Part shown: in pieces, positions 15,334 to 22,631 of the stretch | Layout of the letters: every line of letters starts with the position of its first letter | Position numbering within the stretch: position 1 is the stretch's first letter | Assembly (NCBI GenBank): GCA_021799915.1 | Contig: JAJYZN010000013.1 | Span: 1-24,707 of the forward strand | Direction of reading: 5' to 3' | DNA length: 24,707 bases | Source: Actinomycetes bacterium | GTDB taxonomy: Bacteria; Actinomycetota; Acidimicrobiia; Acidimicrobiales; RAAP-2 | Notes under the pieces: generated by a model | Database searches by the model: none | Seen by the model: only the letters and a program-made list of their open reading frames with translations | Told to the model about the DNA's origin: nothing | Made by a program: the position numbers and the translations under genes

Positions 15334-15857
15334 AGGGGGTCCATCTCGGCCAGATGGCGGAGGCGCCACAGGTGCCCGTCGGGCGCGCTGGGCTTGAACG
15401 GGAGCGACCAACCGAGCTCCGAGAGAAGCTGGTCCCCCTTCAGGAAGTTGTCGCGCTTGCATGACGCCACGACATTGGACCACTCGTGCCGACCACCTCG
15501 GCTACGCGGGATGACGTGGTCCACGGTGTCGGCCACGTCCGAGCAGTACACGCAACGCCCTTCGTCCCGTCGTAGGACGGCCCGACGGGTGAGCGGCGGG
15601 GTCCGGGCCCAGCGCGGGATCCGCACCATGTGGAGAAGCCGGACGATCGCCGGGACCTCCACCGACAGCGTGGAGGAGTGGAAGATCTGCGGCTCGGGGC
15701 GCGTGGCGATCGACTCCACCCGCCCACTGATCAGCAGCACGACGGCGCGGCGCTCGGAAAGGAGCGCCAGCGGCTCGAAGGTCGCGTTGAGCAGGAGAAC
15801 CCGCTCCATGGCGAACGATGCTACCAACCTCGGCCCGCCGCGCTCGGCCACGCTCAC
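15303..15857 (-). CDS. HNH endonuclease family protein with altered zinc motif
   Basis: This 184-residue protein belongs to the common actinobacterial HNH family that begins MERVLLLNATFEPLALLSERRAVVLL. The nuclease core has CVYC, then DTVDHVIPRSRGGRHEWSNVVASCKRDNFLKGD. The HNH residues are visible, but the second zinc pair, usually C-x-x-C, reads CKRD, so one cysteine is aspartate. The zinc may still bind, or the protein may have lost cutting activity. The role of this family is not established; no restriction or phage genes are nearby. The GTG start at 15855-15857 overlaps the upstream stop as GTGA and has GGAG upstream. The ATG at 15807-15809, where the family similarity begins, is the alternative. 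Confidence 0.8.
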   Translation of the reverse strand: MSVAERGGPRLVASFAMERVLLLNATFEPLALLSERRAVVLLISGRVESIATRPEPQIFHSSTLSVEVPAIVRLLHMVRIPRWARTPPLTRRAVLRRDEGRCVYCSDVADTVDHVIPRSRGGRHEWSNVVASCKRDNFLKGDQLLSELGWSLPFKPSAPDGHLWRLRHLAEMDPLWEPFLAAAS

Positions 15858-16177
15858 TCCGTGCTCCGACCCTCACGTCGGTACCACTCGAGGAATTCGA
15901 CGACCTCAGTCGGCGTTGGCGCGGCGTCGCTCCGCCCGAGCGCCGTGACCATACGGAAACGCCAGTAGTCGCCGTCGGGGACCGGGCTGAAGGGTCGGAG
16001 GCGCCACCAGCCGGGTCGAGCCATACGAGCCACGACGACCAAGGCCGTGGGCCAGAGCCGGGGACGGGCGACGACCGACGGCACCACGGCCGAGACGACG
16101 CGCCCCCACCGGGGCTCTCTCGTCGAACGTCGCCCCACCCGAGGCCGACGCTCACCAGGTGTCGGATCCCCCGTCAC
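15854..16177 (-). CDS. Conserved actinobacterial small hypothetical protein
   Basis: The 107-residue protein has a basic N-terminal third and a core that reads ARPRLWPTALVVVARMARPGWWRLRPFSPVPDGDYWRFRMVTALG, ending in PTEVVEFLEWYRR. I recall similar short proteins, with the LWPTA and GWWRxxPFxPxPxxxYxxFRxxTA pattern, as widespread unnamed actinobacterial proteins. No function is known to me and no catalytic motif is evident. The hydrophobic stretch is short and Arg/Trp-rich, suggesting membrane-surface contact rather than a true spanning helix. The start GTG at 16175-16177 overlaps the kinase stop as GTGA. Its stop overlaps the HNH start in the same way, so it is tightly coupled on both sides. 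Confidence 0.7.
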   Translation of the reverse strand: MTGDPTPGERRPRVGRRSTREPRWGRVVSAVVPSVVARPRLWPTALVVVARMARPGWWRLRPFSPVPDGDYWRFRMVTALGRSDAAPTPTEVVEFLEWYRREGRSTE

Positions 16178-17088
16178 CGCACCCGCTTCTCCCAGATCAC
16201 CATCCCGGTCCCGAGCCAACCCACGGCGCCGGCACCGACGAGGGGACCTCGGGCACCGAGACCGGCCGGCACGATCTCGGTGCCGGCCGAGAAGGCCATG
16301 CCGGCACGAGCATGGAGCTCGTGGCGGGCGGCCTCGAAAAACGGTTCACCGAACCCCAGCGCCACCGATCCGGCCACCACGGCCAGCGACAGGTCCAGGA
16401 GGTTCGCCACCGACGCCACGGCTCGTCCCACCATCGCACCGCAGCGCGCGACGATCTCGGAGGGCGCGTTCGCCGGTTCGCCACCGGTGATGGCGGCGAT
16501 GGCCGTTCCCGACGCTTCGGCCTCCAGGCAACCTCGTCCGCCGCATACACAAGGCCTCCCCTCCGGCTCGACGACCACGTGCCCGATGTGGCCGGCGTTG
16601 CCCAGACGGCCGTCGAGAAGCCTCCCGTCGAGGACGATCCCCCCTCCGACACCGGTGGAGACCACCATCGCCAAGTAGTCGCGTCGGCCCCGAGCAGCGC
16701 CCTTCCATCCTTCGCCCACAGCCAAGGCCTTGGCGTCGTTGTCGAGGAACGTCGCCGTCCCGGTGAGGTCGGACAGCCGTTGCCTGAGCGGGAATGTCTG
16801 CCATGCTGGGATGTTGAGCGGGGAGACCAGGCCTTGCTCCAGTGACATCGGCCCACCGCAACCGACCCCGCACACCGTCACCAACCCCACCTCCTGGGCC
16901 TGACGGCGCTCGTCTTCCACCAGCTCGGCGAGATCGCTCCAGACGAGCTCGGGGGCACCGGTGTGGGGGGTCGGACGGTGTCGGGAATGGATCAATTCAC
17001 CGGTGCGGTCGACCAACCCCACGGCCAGCTTCGTCCCGCCGATGTCGACTGCGAGGCTGAGCTCGTTCACGGAACTGGGCGAGGTCAC
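16174..17088 (-). CDS. ROK family sugar kinase (glucokinase-like)
   Basis: ROK kinases phosphorylate glucose or related sugars, using ATP or polyphosphate. The 304-residue protein has the N-terminal phosphate loop LAVDIGGTKLAVGLVD (about 12-27), the catalytic region FLDNDAKALAVGEGW, the second phosphate motif VVSTGVGGGIV, and GNAGHIGHVVVEPEGRPCVCGGRGCLEAEASG. The last includes the ROK zinc-binding CxCGxxGCxE and the substrate histidine. No N-terminal helix-turn-helix is present, so it is a kinase and not a ROK repressor. The sugar cannot be told from sequence. The start is GTG at 17086-17088; another GTG six codons in is possible. It precedes three coupled genes of unrelated type. Confidence 0.9.
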   Translation of the reverse strand: MTSPSSVNELSLAVDIGGTKLAVGLVDRTGELIHSRHRPTPHTGAPELVWSDLAELVEDERRQAQEVGLVTVCGVGCGGPMSLEQGLVSPLNIPAWQTFPLRQRLSDLTGTATFLDNDAKALAVGEGWKGAARGRRDYLAMVVSTGVGGGIVLDGRLLDGRLGNAGHIGHVVVEPEGRPCVCGGRGCLEAEASGTAIAAITGGEPANAPSEIVARCGAMVGRAVASVANLLDLSLAVVAGSVALGFGEPFFEAARHELHARAGMAFSAGTEIVPAGLGARGPLVGAGAVGWLGTGMVIWEKRVR

Positions 17089-17156
17089 CGTCCGGAGCCG
17101 GCTCGCTGGTCAGCACAGCCGAGCCGCGGTTCAGCGCAGCGGAGCCGGCGGACGGC

Positions 17157-17555
17157 TCAGCTCTCCCGACGGAAGAGATGGGAACGGAACCAGTCACGGG
17201 TGTGGTGAACGGCGTGCTCGATGCCGCTCCCTCCTTCAGGCGGCTGCTCTTCGTGCAAGGACCGCCGGAAGTCGTGCCACCCGGCCTTGCCCATGCGCCG
17301 GAGGTTGCGCTCGAACACGACTGCCGAGGCGAACATGACCGCCACTCCGACCAGCCCGAGGAGGACCGACTGCGAGTAGAAGGCCACCAGGATCACGACG
17401 CCGAGGACGAAGCCGGCCCCGGCCCACTTGATGTGGCGACCGGAGTGCCGGTAGACGGTCTCGGACTTGACCTTCTGGGCGAAGCGAGGGTCGTGCCGGG
17501 TGAGCGAGTCTTCCAGCTCGGCCAGAATGCGTTGCTCGTGCTCAGAAAGCGGCAC
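17157..17555 (-). CDS. DUF3040 family membrane protein
   Basis: The 132-residue product begins MPLSEHEQRILAELEDSLTRHDPRFAQKV, the hallmark of DUF3040. Two adjacent membrane helices follow (about 45-85: WAGAGFVLGVVILVAFYSQSVLLGLVGVAVMFASAVVF) and a charged C-terminal tail. The function is unknown. In Mycobacterium tuberculosis a DUF3040 gene also lies close to mraZ, so the neighbourhood is conserved and a link to envelope growth or division is plausible but unproven. The start is GTG at 17553-17555, with a purine-rich GAGGGGGGG just upstream. The open frame continues to 17822 but that extension looks non-coding. Confidence 0.85.
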   Translation of the reverse strand: MPLSEHEQRILAELEDSLTRHDPRFAQKVKSETVYRHSGRHIKWAGAGFVLGVVILVAFYSQSVLLGLVGVAVMFASAVVFERNLRRMGKAGWHDFRRSLHEEQPPEGGSGIEHAVHHTRDWFRSHLFRRES

Positions 17556-17669
17556 CTTGCCCCCCCTCCTCTCTCGATCTCGGCGACGCCTTCGATCTCG
17601 AAGCGGGCCGGCTCTCCGTGACTTCGGCAGACATGTTCGCGCGACTCCCCTTCTCGGACAACACTCACC

Positions 17670-17703
17670 CGTCTGGCTGAGCCCGCCGCGTCTGGCCGAG
17701 CCC
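17670..17703. repeat. Direct repeat, 15 bp, 19-bp period, two copies
   Basis: CGTCTGGCTGAGCCC (17670-17684) recurs as CGTCTGGCCGAGCCC (17689-17703), with one mismatch. The 19-base centre-to-centre distance is close to two DNA turns, which suits a dimeric regulator binding in tandem. Located between divergent genes, it is a candidate operator. No regulator gene is nearby. Confidence 0.5.
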
Positions 17704-17761
17704 ACCCCTCTGGGAGACAACGTCAGTTTATGGCCGGCGGGCACCTTTCGGTGGCGCGCCC

Positions 17762-17804
17762 GGGGGGCCACGCCCCGGCACCAGGGGGGCCACGCCCCGG
17801 CACC
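17762..17804. repeat. Tandem 21-bp repeat with self-complementary core
   Basis: A 21-base unit beginning GGGGGGCCACGCCCC and ending GGCACC occurs exactly twice (17762-17782 and 17784-17804), one base apart. Each unit contains GGGG...CCCC arms able to form a small hairpin. It lies just before the amidase start. It could be a REP-like element or a structure limiting read-through. I saw no other copy in this window. Confidence 0.75.
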
Positions 17805-17812
17805 CGGAGGTC

Positions 17813-17818
17813 TATGGT
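17813..17818 (+). promoter_or_regulatory. -10 box for a possible leaderless amidase mRNA
   Basis: TATGGT, identical to the ftsZ -10 hexamer, ends six bases before the amidase GTG at 17825. That spacing puts transcription start at or next to the start codon, the usual layout of leaderless actinobacterial genes. No clear -35 is present at 17 bases upstream. A GGAGG at 17806-17810 is 14 bases from the GTG, too far for a normal binding site. Confidence 0.4.
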
Positions 17819-17824
17819 GCAAGT

Positions 17825-19237
17825 GTGGATGCCTACAGGTCGGCCACGGAGCTGGCCGCAGATGTCCGGGCTCGCCGCCTCAGCCCGGTCGAGCTCCTGG
17901 ACCACTGCCTGGAGCGGATCGACCGGCTGAACCCCGGGCTCTTGGCCGTCGTCTGGCGGAACGACGACGAAGCCCGCAAGCTGGCGCGGGCGTTGGAGGA
18001 CACCATCGCCGGTGGGGAGGAGGACCTCCCGGCCTTCGCCGGCGTCCCCATCCCGATCAAGGACCTCACGCCAGTGGCCGGATGGCCGCTCACCTACGGT
18101 TCCTTCGCCGCCCCCGAGGACCTCGGCACGGCCGACGAGCTGGTGGTCGCCGCCTTCCGCCGGGCCGGGTTCGTCGTGACCGCCCGTACCAACACCCCCG
18201 AGTTCGGTCCCATCCCAGCCACGGAGAACGTCCGTTACGGCATCACCCGGAACCCGTGGGACCGGTCCCGAACCCCAGGTGGCTCCAGCGGGGGGGCTGC
18301 CGCGGCCGTTACCGCCGGGATGTTCCCGATCGCCCACGGGAACGACGGCGGCGGGTCGATCCGGATCCCGGCCTCGTGCACCGGTCTGGTCGGCCTGAAG
18401 GCCAGCCGAGGACGGGTCCCGGCCATCGTGCCCGGATGGTTGGGGGCGTCGGTGGAGGGTGTCCTGGCCCGGACCGTCGCCGATGCCGCCGGGGTCCTCG
18501 ACGCCATCAGCGGACCCGACCCGCTCTGCTGGAACAGCGCGCCCGCTCCGGCCCGTCCCTTCGCCGCGGAGCTGGGGACCGATCCCGGGGCCCTGCGAGT
18601 GGCCGTGCTGGCCAAAGCGCCGCTCGGGGTGCCGGTCCACGAGACAGCTCGAGCGGCGGTCGAGAACGCCGGAACCCTCCTCGAACGCCTGGGGCACCAC
18701 GTCGAAGAGGTGGACTTCGAGCTCTTCCCGGTCGAAGTGCTGGCTTCGTTCTTGCCGCTCATGAACGCCGCCTTCGGCGACTACGACGGCATCGACGTGG
18801 CCCGGATGGAGCCCCACAACGTGGCGTCGTACCAGGCCGCCCAGCAGGTGGACAGCATTGCCGTCGTCCGGGCCCTTGGCGAGCTCCAGCGGATCTCACG
18901 GGTGATCGCCGCCCGGTGGGGAAAGGACTTCGACCTCCTCGTGACGCCGACCACCGCCATCCTCCCGCCGGAAGCCGGCTCCATCCTCCGCCAGGTGCAC
19001 GAGGATCCGGGGGGGATGCCGATGGACGTGCTGTCGATGGCGATCTTCACCGCCCCGTTCAACGTGAGCGGCCAGCCCGCGGTGAGCCTCCCCTTGCACC
19101 ACAGCACCGGCGGGCTTCCCGTCGGGGTCCAATTGGTGGCCGGGCCGTGGCGCGAGGACCTGCTGATCCAAGTGGCCTCCCAGCTCGAGGAGGCCGAGCG
19201 TTGGCAGGACCGTCACCCCACACTCGACCAAACCTGA
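17825..19237 (+). CDS. Amidase signature family hydrolase
   Basis: The 470-residue protein is a full-length amidase-signature enzyme, hydrolysing a carboxamide of unknown identity. The Ser-cisSer-Lys triad is complete: Lys79 in GVPIPIKDL, cis-Ser154 in PGGSSGGAAAAV, and nucleophile Ser178 in GNDGGGSIRIPAS. The C-terminal FTAPFNVSGQPAVSLPLHHSTGGLPVGVQLVAG is also typical of the family. It is not part of a gatCAB cluster and lacks signs of being the tRNA amidotransferase subunit. The nearest relatives by pattern are stand-alone amidases of the 6-aminohexanoate-dimer-hydrolase type, but the substrate is open. The start is GTG at 17825; no in-frame start lies close upstream. It stands alone, convergent with the LapA-like gene. 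Confidence 0.9.
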   Translation: MDAYRSATELAADVRARRLSPVELLDHCLERIDRLNPGLLAVVWRNDDEARKLARALEDTIAGGEEDLPAFAGVPIPIKDLTPVAGWPLTYGSFAAPEDLGTADELVVAAFRRAGFVVTARTNTPEFGPIPATENVRYGITRNPWDRSRTPGGSSGGAAAAVTAGMFPIAHGNDGGGSIRIPASCTGLVGLKASRGRVPAIVPGWLGASVEGVLARTVADAAGVLDAISGPDPLCWNSAPAPARPFAAELGTDPGALRVAVLAKAPLGVPVHETARAAVENAGTLLERLGHHVEEVDFELFPVEVLASFLPLMNAAFGDYDGIDVARMEPHNVASYQAAQQVDSIAVVRALGELQRISRVIAARWGKDFDLLVTPTTAILPPEAGSILRQVHEDPGGMPMDVLSMAIFTAPFNVSGQPAVSLPLHHSTGGLPVGVQLVAGPWREDLLIQVASQLEEAERWQDRHPTLDQT

Positions 19238-19310
19238 CGGCCTCTCGTCTTGACCGGCAGACCGGCAGACCCGCAGGGGAGCCGATCCTCGGCGCGACGA
19301 GGTGTGCCCC
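19238..19310. other. Convergent spacer with small repeats and hairpin
   Basis: Between the amidase and LapA-like stops, the 8-base unit ACCGGCAG is repeated in tandem at 19253-19260 and 19261-19268, with a third copy (ACCCGCAG) at 19269-19276. A 5-bp hairpin GCCGA-TCC-TCGGC follows at 19281-19293. No T-run is present, so a terminator is possible but weak. Confidence 0.4.
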
Positions 19311-19586
19311 TCAGTCCTCCGGCCCGTCCCGGCGGCGACCCCGGACGAACCGGGACAGGAGCACCGAGACCAGCGAGCCGAGCAGCACCGAGATGGCCAC
19401 CACGACGATGAGGGGGGACTTCGTCGACACCACCCAGAAGTGGATCTCGACGTCTTGGAGATTGGCCAGAGCGAACCACACCAGCAACACCGCCGCCACC
19501 CCGGTGGACACCAGGCGGGCGTCGCGTCGGCGATCCCTGACGACCGGCTCGCCGCCACCGTCTCCACTGCCCATGCTCTCGCTCAT
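19311..19586 (-). CDS. LapA/DUF1049-like small membrane protein
   Basis: The 91-residue protein has a charged N-terminal tail, one membrane helix (about 27-43), the short motif NLQDVEIHFWVVSTKSP, a second membrane helix (about 58-78), and an Arg-rich end (RFVRGRRRDGPED). This layout and the N-x-x-x-V-x-x-x-F/W pattern between helices fit the LapA/DUF1049 family, linked in E. coli to lipopolysaccharide assembly but of unknown role in organisms without it. The ATG at 19584-19586 has AAGGGGG upstream. It is a single gene between a convergent amidase and a divergent acyl-CoA ligase. Confidence 0.75.
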   Translation of the reverse strand: MSESMGSGDGGGEPVVRDRRRDARLVSTGVAAVLLVWFALANLQDVEIHFWVVSTKSPLIVVVAISVLLGSLVSVLLSRFVRGRRRDGPED

Positions 19587-19760
19587 CGTGCCCCCTTGTG
19601 CCGGTGGTCAGCCCTATCCTGGCACGTCGCCCGCGACCTCGGCCCGACACCGGGCGCGCCGGGAAGTCCGTGAGGGAGAATGGTCGCCGAGCCGGGACGG
19701 CCCTGCGACCGGGACCACTCGCGGCCCGTGGCCGGTCAGACCTTGAACCGTGGAGGACCA
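19587..19760. other. Divergent spacer LapA-like/acyl-CoA ligase
   Basis: No gene is supported here. The frame of the acyl-CoA ligase is open back to an ATG at 19680, but a GGAGGA binding site at 19752-19757 points to the TTG start downstream. A TAGGGCT sequence on the minus strand about 25 bases before the LapA-like ATG is a weak -10 candidate. Confidence 0.4.
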
Positions 19761-21362
19761 TTGACTACCCAGACCCACCCGATCACCGGTGCCCGCACCA
19801 TGTGGGAGCTGGTCGAGCGCCGAGCCCAGGCCACGCCGGACCACCCCATGCTGATCGACGCCACAGACAACACGCTTACGTTCGGCGAATTCCGCGACCG
19901 GGTGCTCAGCGTGGCCGCCGGTCTGCACTCCCGTGGGGTCGGCCCAGGGAGCGTGATCTCATGGCAGCTTCCCACCCGCATCGACACCGTAGTCCTCTCG
20001 ATGGCCCTCAGCCGCCTCGGCGCTGTCCAGAACCCGATCATCCACCTCTACCGGGAGCGCGAGGTCGGTTTCGCCCTCCGCCAGACCGGATCGGAGCTGT
20101 TCGTCATCCCCCGGGAGTGGAGGGGGACCGACTATGTGGATCTGGCCGAGCGCTCCCTGCCGGGATCGGAGCGGCGGCCTCACGTCCTCGTCATCGACGA
20201 CGGCCTTCCCACCGGTGATCCCGGCACCCTGCCGGCCCCGGAGGTGGGCGCCGACGACGCCGAGGCGCCAATTCGCTGGATCTACTACACGTCGGGCAGC
20301 ACGGCCGATCCCAAGGGGGTCCGCCACACCGACTCGACCCTCATCGCCGGTGGCTGGGGCCTGGCGGTCGCCCTCGACATGTCCCCCGACGACGTGGGGT
20401 CCATCGCCTTCCCCTTCGCTCACATCGCCGGTCCCGACTACCTGGTCACCATGTTGTGCCTGGGCTTCCCGGCCGTGCTGGTCGAGTCCTTCTCGGCGCC
20501 CGACCTCCTGCCGCTCTTCCGCCGGCACGGCGTGACCATGGTCGGTGGCAGCACCGCCTTCTACGTGGCGTACCTGGCCGAGCAGCGACGCCAGCCGGGA
20601 GAACCCATCCTTCCCACCCTGCGCCTCATGTCGGGCGGGGGAGCGCCGAAGCCCCCGGAGATCCACTTCGAGGTCCGTGACGAGATCGGCGGTCGGGGCG
20701 TGGTCCACGGCTACGGCATGACCGAAGTGCCCATGATCGCCAACGGCTCCCCCCACGACACCGACGAGCAGCTGGCCCACACCGACGGGCGCCCGGTGGA
20801 GGGCGCCCAGGTCCGCATCGTCCGCCTGGACGGCGGGGTGGCCGGTCCCGGAGAGGAGGGAGAGATCCGGGTACGAGGACCCATGGTGTGCCACGGGTAC
20901 ACCGATCCAGCCCTGAACGCCGAGGCCTTCGACGCCGAGGGGTACTTCCGGACCGGTGATCTCGGCCTGCTCCGGGCCGATGGCCACCTGGTGATCACCG
21001 GGAGGATCAAGGACGTCATCGTCCGCAAGGGAGAGAACATCAGTGCCACCGAGGTGGAGGCCGTGCTGTACCAGCACCCGGCCGTGGCCGAAGTGGCGGT
21101 CATCGGACTGCCCGACGAGGAGCGCGGCGAGCGGGTGTGCGCCGTCGTGCAGCTGAACGACGGAGTCGGCGACCTGACCCTCGACGAGCTGGTGACGTTC
21201 TGCCGCCAGGCCGGGCTCATGGTCCAGAAGATCCCCGAGCAGCTCGAGCTACGGAGCGAGTGGCCCCGGGCCGGGACGGGGAAGATCGTGAAGAAGGCCT
21301 TGCGGGACCAGTATGCCGGCGGGCCCGGTCCTCGCACGCAGCCGACCCGCTCGCCGGGGTAG
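19761..21362 (+). CDS. AMP-dependent acyl-CoA synthetase/ligase
   Basis: This 533-residue protein belongs to the ANL superfamily; it activates a carboxylic acid with ATP to the acyl-AMP and then passes it to CoA. The motifs are all present: YYTSGSTADPKGV (about 175-187), GYGMTEVPM (317-325), EGYFRTGDLG (393-402), GRIKDVIVRKGENISATEVE (414-433), and the C-terminal lysine in GTGKIVKKALRD (about 508). Fatty or cyclic acids such as cyclohexanecarboxylate fit by overall pattern, but the substrate cannot be fixed. The TTG start at 19761-19763 is chosen for the GGAGGA just upstream; an ATG at 19680 is in frame but without a binding site. An SRPBCC gene follows nine bases after the stop. Confidence 0.88.
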   Translation: MTTQTHPITGARTMWELVERRAQATPDHPMLIDATDNTLTFGEFRDRVLSVAAGLHSRGVGPGSVISWQLPTRIDTVVLSMALSRLGAVQNPIIHLYREREVGFALRQTGSELFVIPREWRGTDYVDLAERSLPGSERRPHVLVIDDGLPTGDPGTLPAPEVGADDAEAPIRWIYYTSGSTADPKGVRHTDSTLIAGGWGLAVALDMSPDDVGSIAFPFAHIAGPDYLVTMLCLGFPAVLVESFSAPDLLPLFRRHGVTMVGGSTAFYVAYLAEQRRQPGEPILPTLRLMSGGGAPKPPEIHFEVRDEIGGRGVVHGYGMTEVPMIANGSPHDTDEQLAHTDGRPVEGAQVRIVRLDGGVAGPGEEGEIRVRGPMVCHGYTDPALNAEAFDAEGYFRTGDLGLLRADGHLVITGRIKDVIVRKGENISATEVEAVLYQHPAVAEVAVIGLPDEERGERVCAVVQLNDGVGDLTLDELVTFCRQAGLMVQKIPEQLELRSEWPRAGTGKIVKKALRDQYAGGPGPRTQPTRSPG

Positions 21363-21371
21363 GGGGCCGCC

Positions 21372-21881
21372 ATGCGCTCCCCCTTCGTGGTCGAGTACGA
21401 GGGAGCGTTCGACCTGTCGCTCCCGCCGGCCGAGGTGTGGGAGGCGATCGGGCGGACCGAGCAGTTCGAGGCCTGGTGGCCGTGGCTCGGGGAGCTGCGC
21501 CTCGACGGCGACGGGCTGGTGTCCGGGGCCCACCTCCACGGCGTGGTGACGCCGCCGCTGCCCTACCGTATGCGTATCGACATCGAGCTCCAGACCTGCG
21601 TCGCTCCCGAGCGCATCGAGGCCTCGGTGCACGGTGACCTCGAAGGTCGGGCCCGGCTCCTCCTGACCCCGACGGAGTCGGCGTCGGGATCGGTCGGGAC
21701 CAGGGCCGTGATCGGGTGGACTATCGAGATGATGCAAAGCCCGATGCGGGTGGCGGCCATCTTCACCTACCCGGTGCTCCGGTGGGGCCACGACCGGGTG
21801 GTCGACGCCAGCATCGACGGGTTCAGACGTCACGTCGAGGGATCGGCGGCTACCTCCACAGGTGGGCCAGCACCAGGGTGA
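21372..21881 (+). CDS. SRPBCC/polyketide cyclase-like protein
   Basis: The 169-residue product looks like a START/SRPBCC ligand-binding fold: a first strand with VVEYEGAFDLSLPPAEVWEAIGRTEQFEAWWPWL, a central run of alternating hydrophobic strands (PYRMRIDIELQTCVAPERIEASVHGDLEGRARLLLTPT), and a long C-terminal helix (about 130-155). These small proteins bind hydrophobic molecules in a cavity; no catalytic residue can be assigned. The ATG at 21372 has AGGGGG upstream. It follows the acyl-CoA ligase by nine bases, so the pair is probably one operon acting on a related lipid-like substrate. Its last 32 bases overlap the end of the opposite-strand membrane protein gene. Confidence 0.75.
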   Translation: MRSPFVVEYEGAFDLSLPPAEVWEAIGRTEQFEAWWPWLGELRLDGDGLVSGAHLHGVVTPPLPYRMRIDIELQTCVAPERIEASVHGDLEGRARLLLTPTESASGSVGTRAVIGWTIEMMQSPMRVAAIFTYPVLRWGHDRVVDASIDGFRRHVEGSAATSTGGPAPG

Positions 21882-22626
21882 GGGCCAGGGCCATCACCGC
21901 CCAGGACAGGAGCCGGAGGGTCGCCTCCAGAGGCGCCAGCAACGTCGCCCGGTCCAGAGGGATCACCGTGCCGTCCTTCATGACCACGCTCCCCTCCACC
22001 CTCGCCCCGCGCCGGCGCAGCATCCGGGCCGGGGTGGACAGGGCCCGCTGGGCCCCCGACACCAAGGCCGCGGCCACGGCGAGGGCGACGGCCGCCGGGG
22101 GGATGTCACCGGCCTGCGCGTACGCCGCCGTGAGCACGGGGAAGGCGCCCCAGGCCAGGGCGAACCCGAGGTCGGTGTGGATGCGCCCGCCGAACAGCTC
22201 CAAGTTGTACCCCAGGACGAGAACCGCGCCGACCACGACGAACCCGACCAGCCCCGGACCGATCCGCTCGACGCCGACCACGCCGATGGTCACGGCCCCG
22301 GCCAGGGCGACGGCAGCCGCCGTGACCAAGGTCCACGTCGGCAACGTCGTGTCCAGCGGCCGACCCCTGAGCTCGTCGAGGCAGTGGGCGGCGACCCCGA
22401 CGGCCAGGAAGAAGGCCAGGACCGTCGCCCCCAGGACTCCCCAGTGCACCGATCTGACGACGAGCCCGCCGAGCAGCACGTAGGACAGGTGCCACGCCGT
22501 GTAGGGCGGGTGGAGGAGGGCGACCACGTCGCGGCGGATCCCGCGGCGCCCGGTGGCGTAGTAGGCCGGGCCGTCCGTTCCCGCGGGGACCCGGCCCCCG
22601 AATCTCCCCGCCCGGACCGCAGCCAC
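21850..22626 (-). CDS. Multi-pass membrane protein, possibly UbiA-like
   Basis: The product of about 258 residues has seven or eight hydrophobic helices. Between helices two and three lies AHCLDELRGRPLDT, and later YNLELFGGRIHTDLGFALAWGAFPVLTAAY. These positions and the Asp residues resemble the two aspartate-rich loops of UbiA prenyltransferases, though the classic NDxxDxxxD is not matched. The C-terminal part carries a soluble loop with GSVVMKDGTVIPLDR and a final helix. The GTG start at 22624-22626 follows the methyltransferase stop by five bases; no good binding site is visible. Next to a quinone-type methyltransferase and an isoprenoid reductase it may handle a prenyl substrate. The membrane protein call is firm, the UbiA link tentative. 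Confidence 0.65.
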   Translation of the reverse strand: MAAVRAGRFGGRVPAGTDGPAYYATGRRGIRRDVVALLHPPYTAWHLSYVLLGGLVVRSVHWGVLGATVLAFFLAVGVAAHCLDELRGRPLDTTLPTWTLVTAAAVALAGAVTIGVVGVERIGPGLVGFVVVGAVLVLGYNLELFGGRIHTDLGFALAWGAFPVLTAAYAQAGDIPPAAVALAVAAALVSGAQRALSTPARMLRRRGARVEGSVVMKDGTVIPLDRATLLAPLEATLRLLSWAVMALALTLVLAHLWR

Positions 22627-22631
22627 GTCGC

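Larger units (their letters stand above)
17556..17824. other. Divergent intergenic region DUF3040/amidase
   Basis: These 269 bases separate two divergent genes. I see no gene in them. They contain two sets of direct repeats, listed separately, and a weak -10-like TAAACT on the minus strand (17725-17730) without a good -35, which could serve the DUF3040 gene with a leader of about 160 bases. On the plus side the TATGGT hexamer lies next to the amidase start. Confidence 0.5.

Noticed and set aside
17556..17822. Extension of the DUF3040 frame to 221 codons
   Set aside because: DUF3040 similarity starts at the GTG at 17555 with a purine-rich binding site; the added part covers the repeats and looks non-coding.
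17467..19746. Plus-strand open frame of 759 codons across the amidase
   Set aside because: It reads the amidase gene out of frame; composition is Arg/Pro/Gly-rich and no domain is visible.
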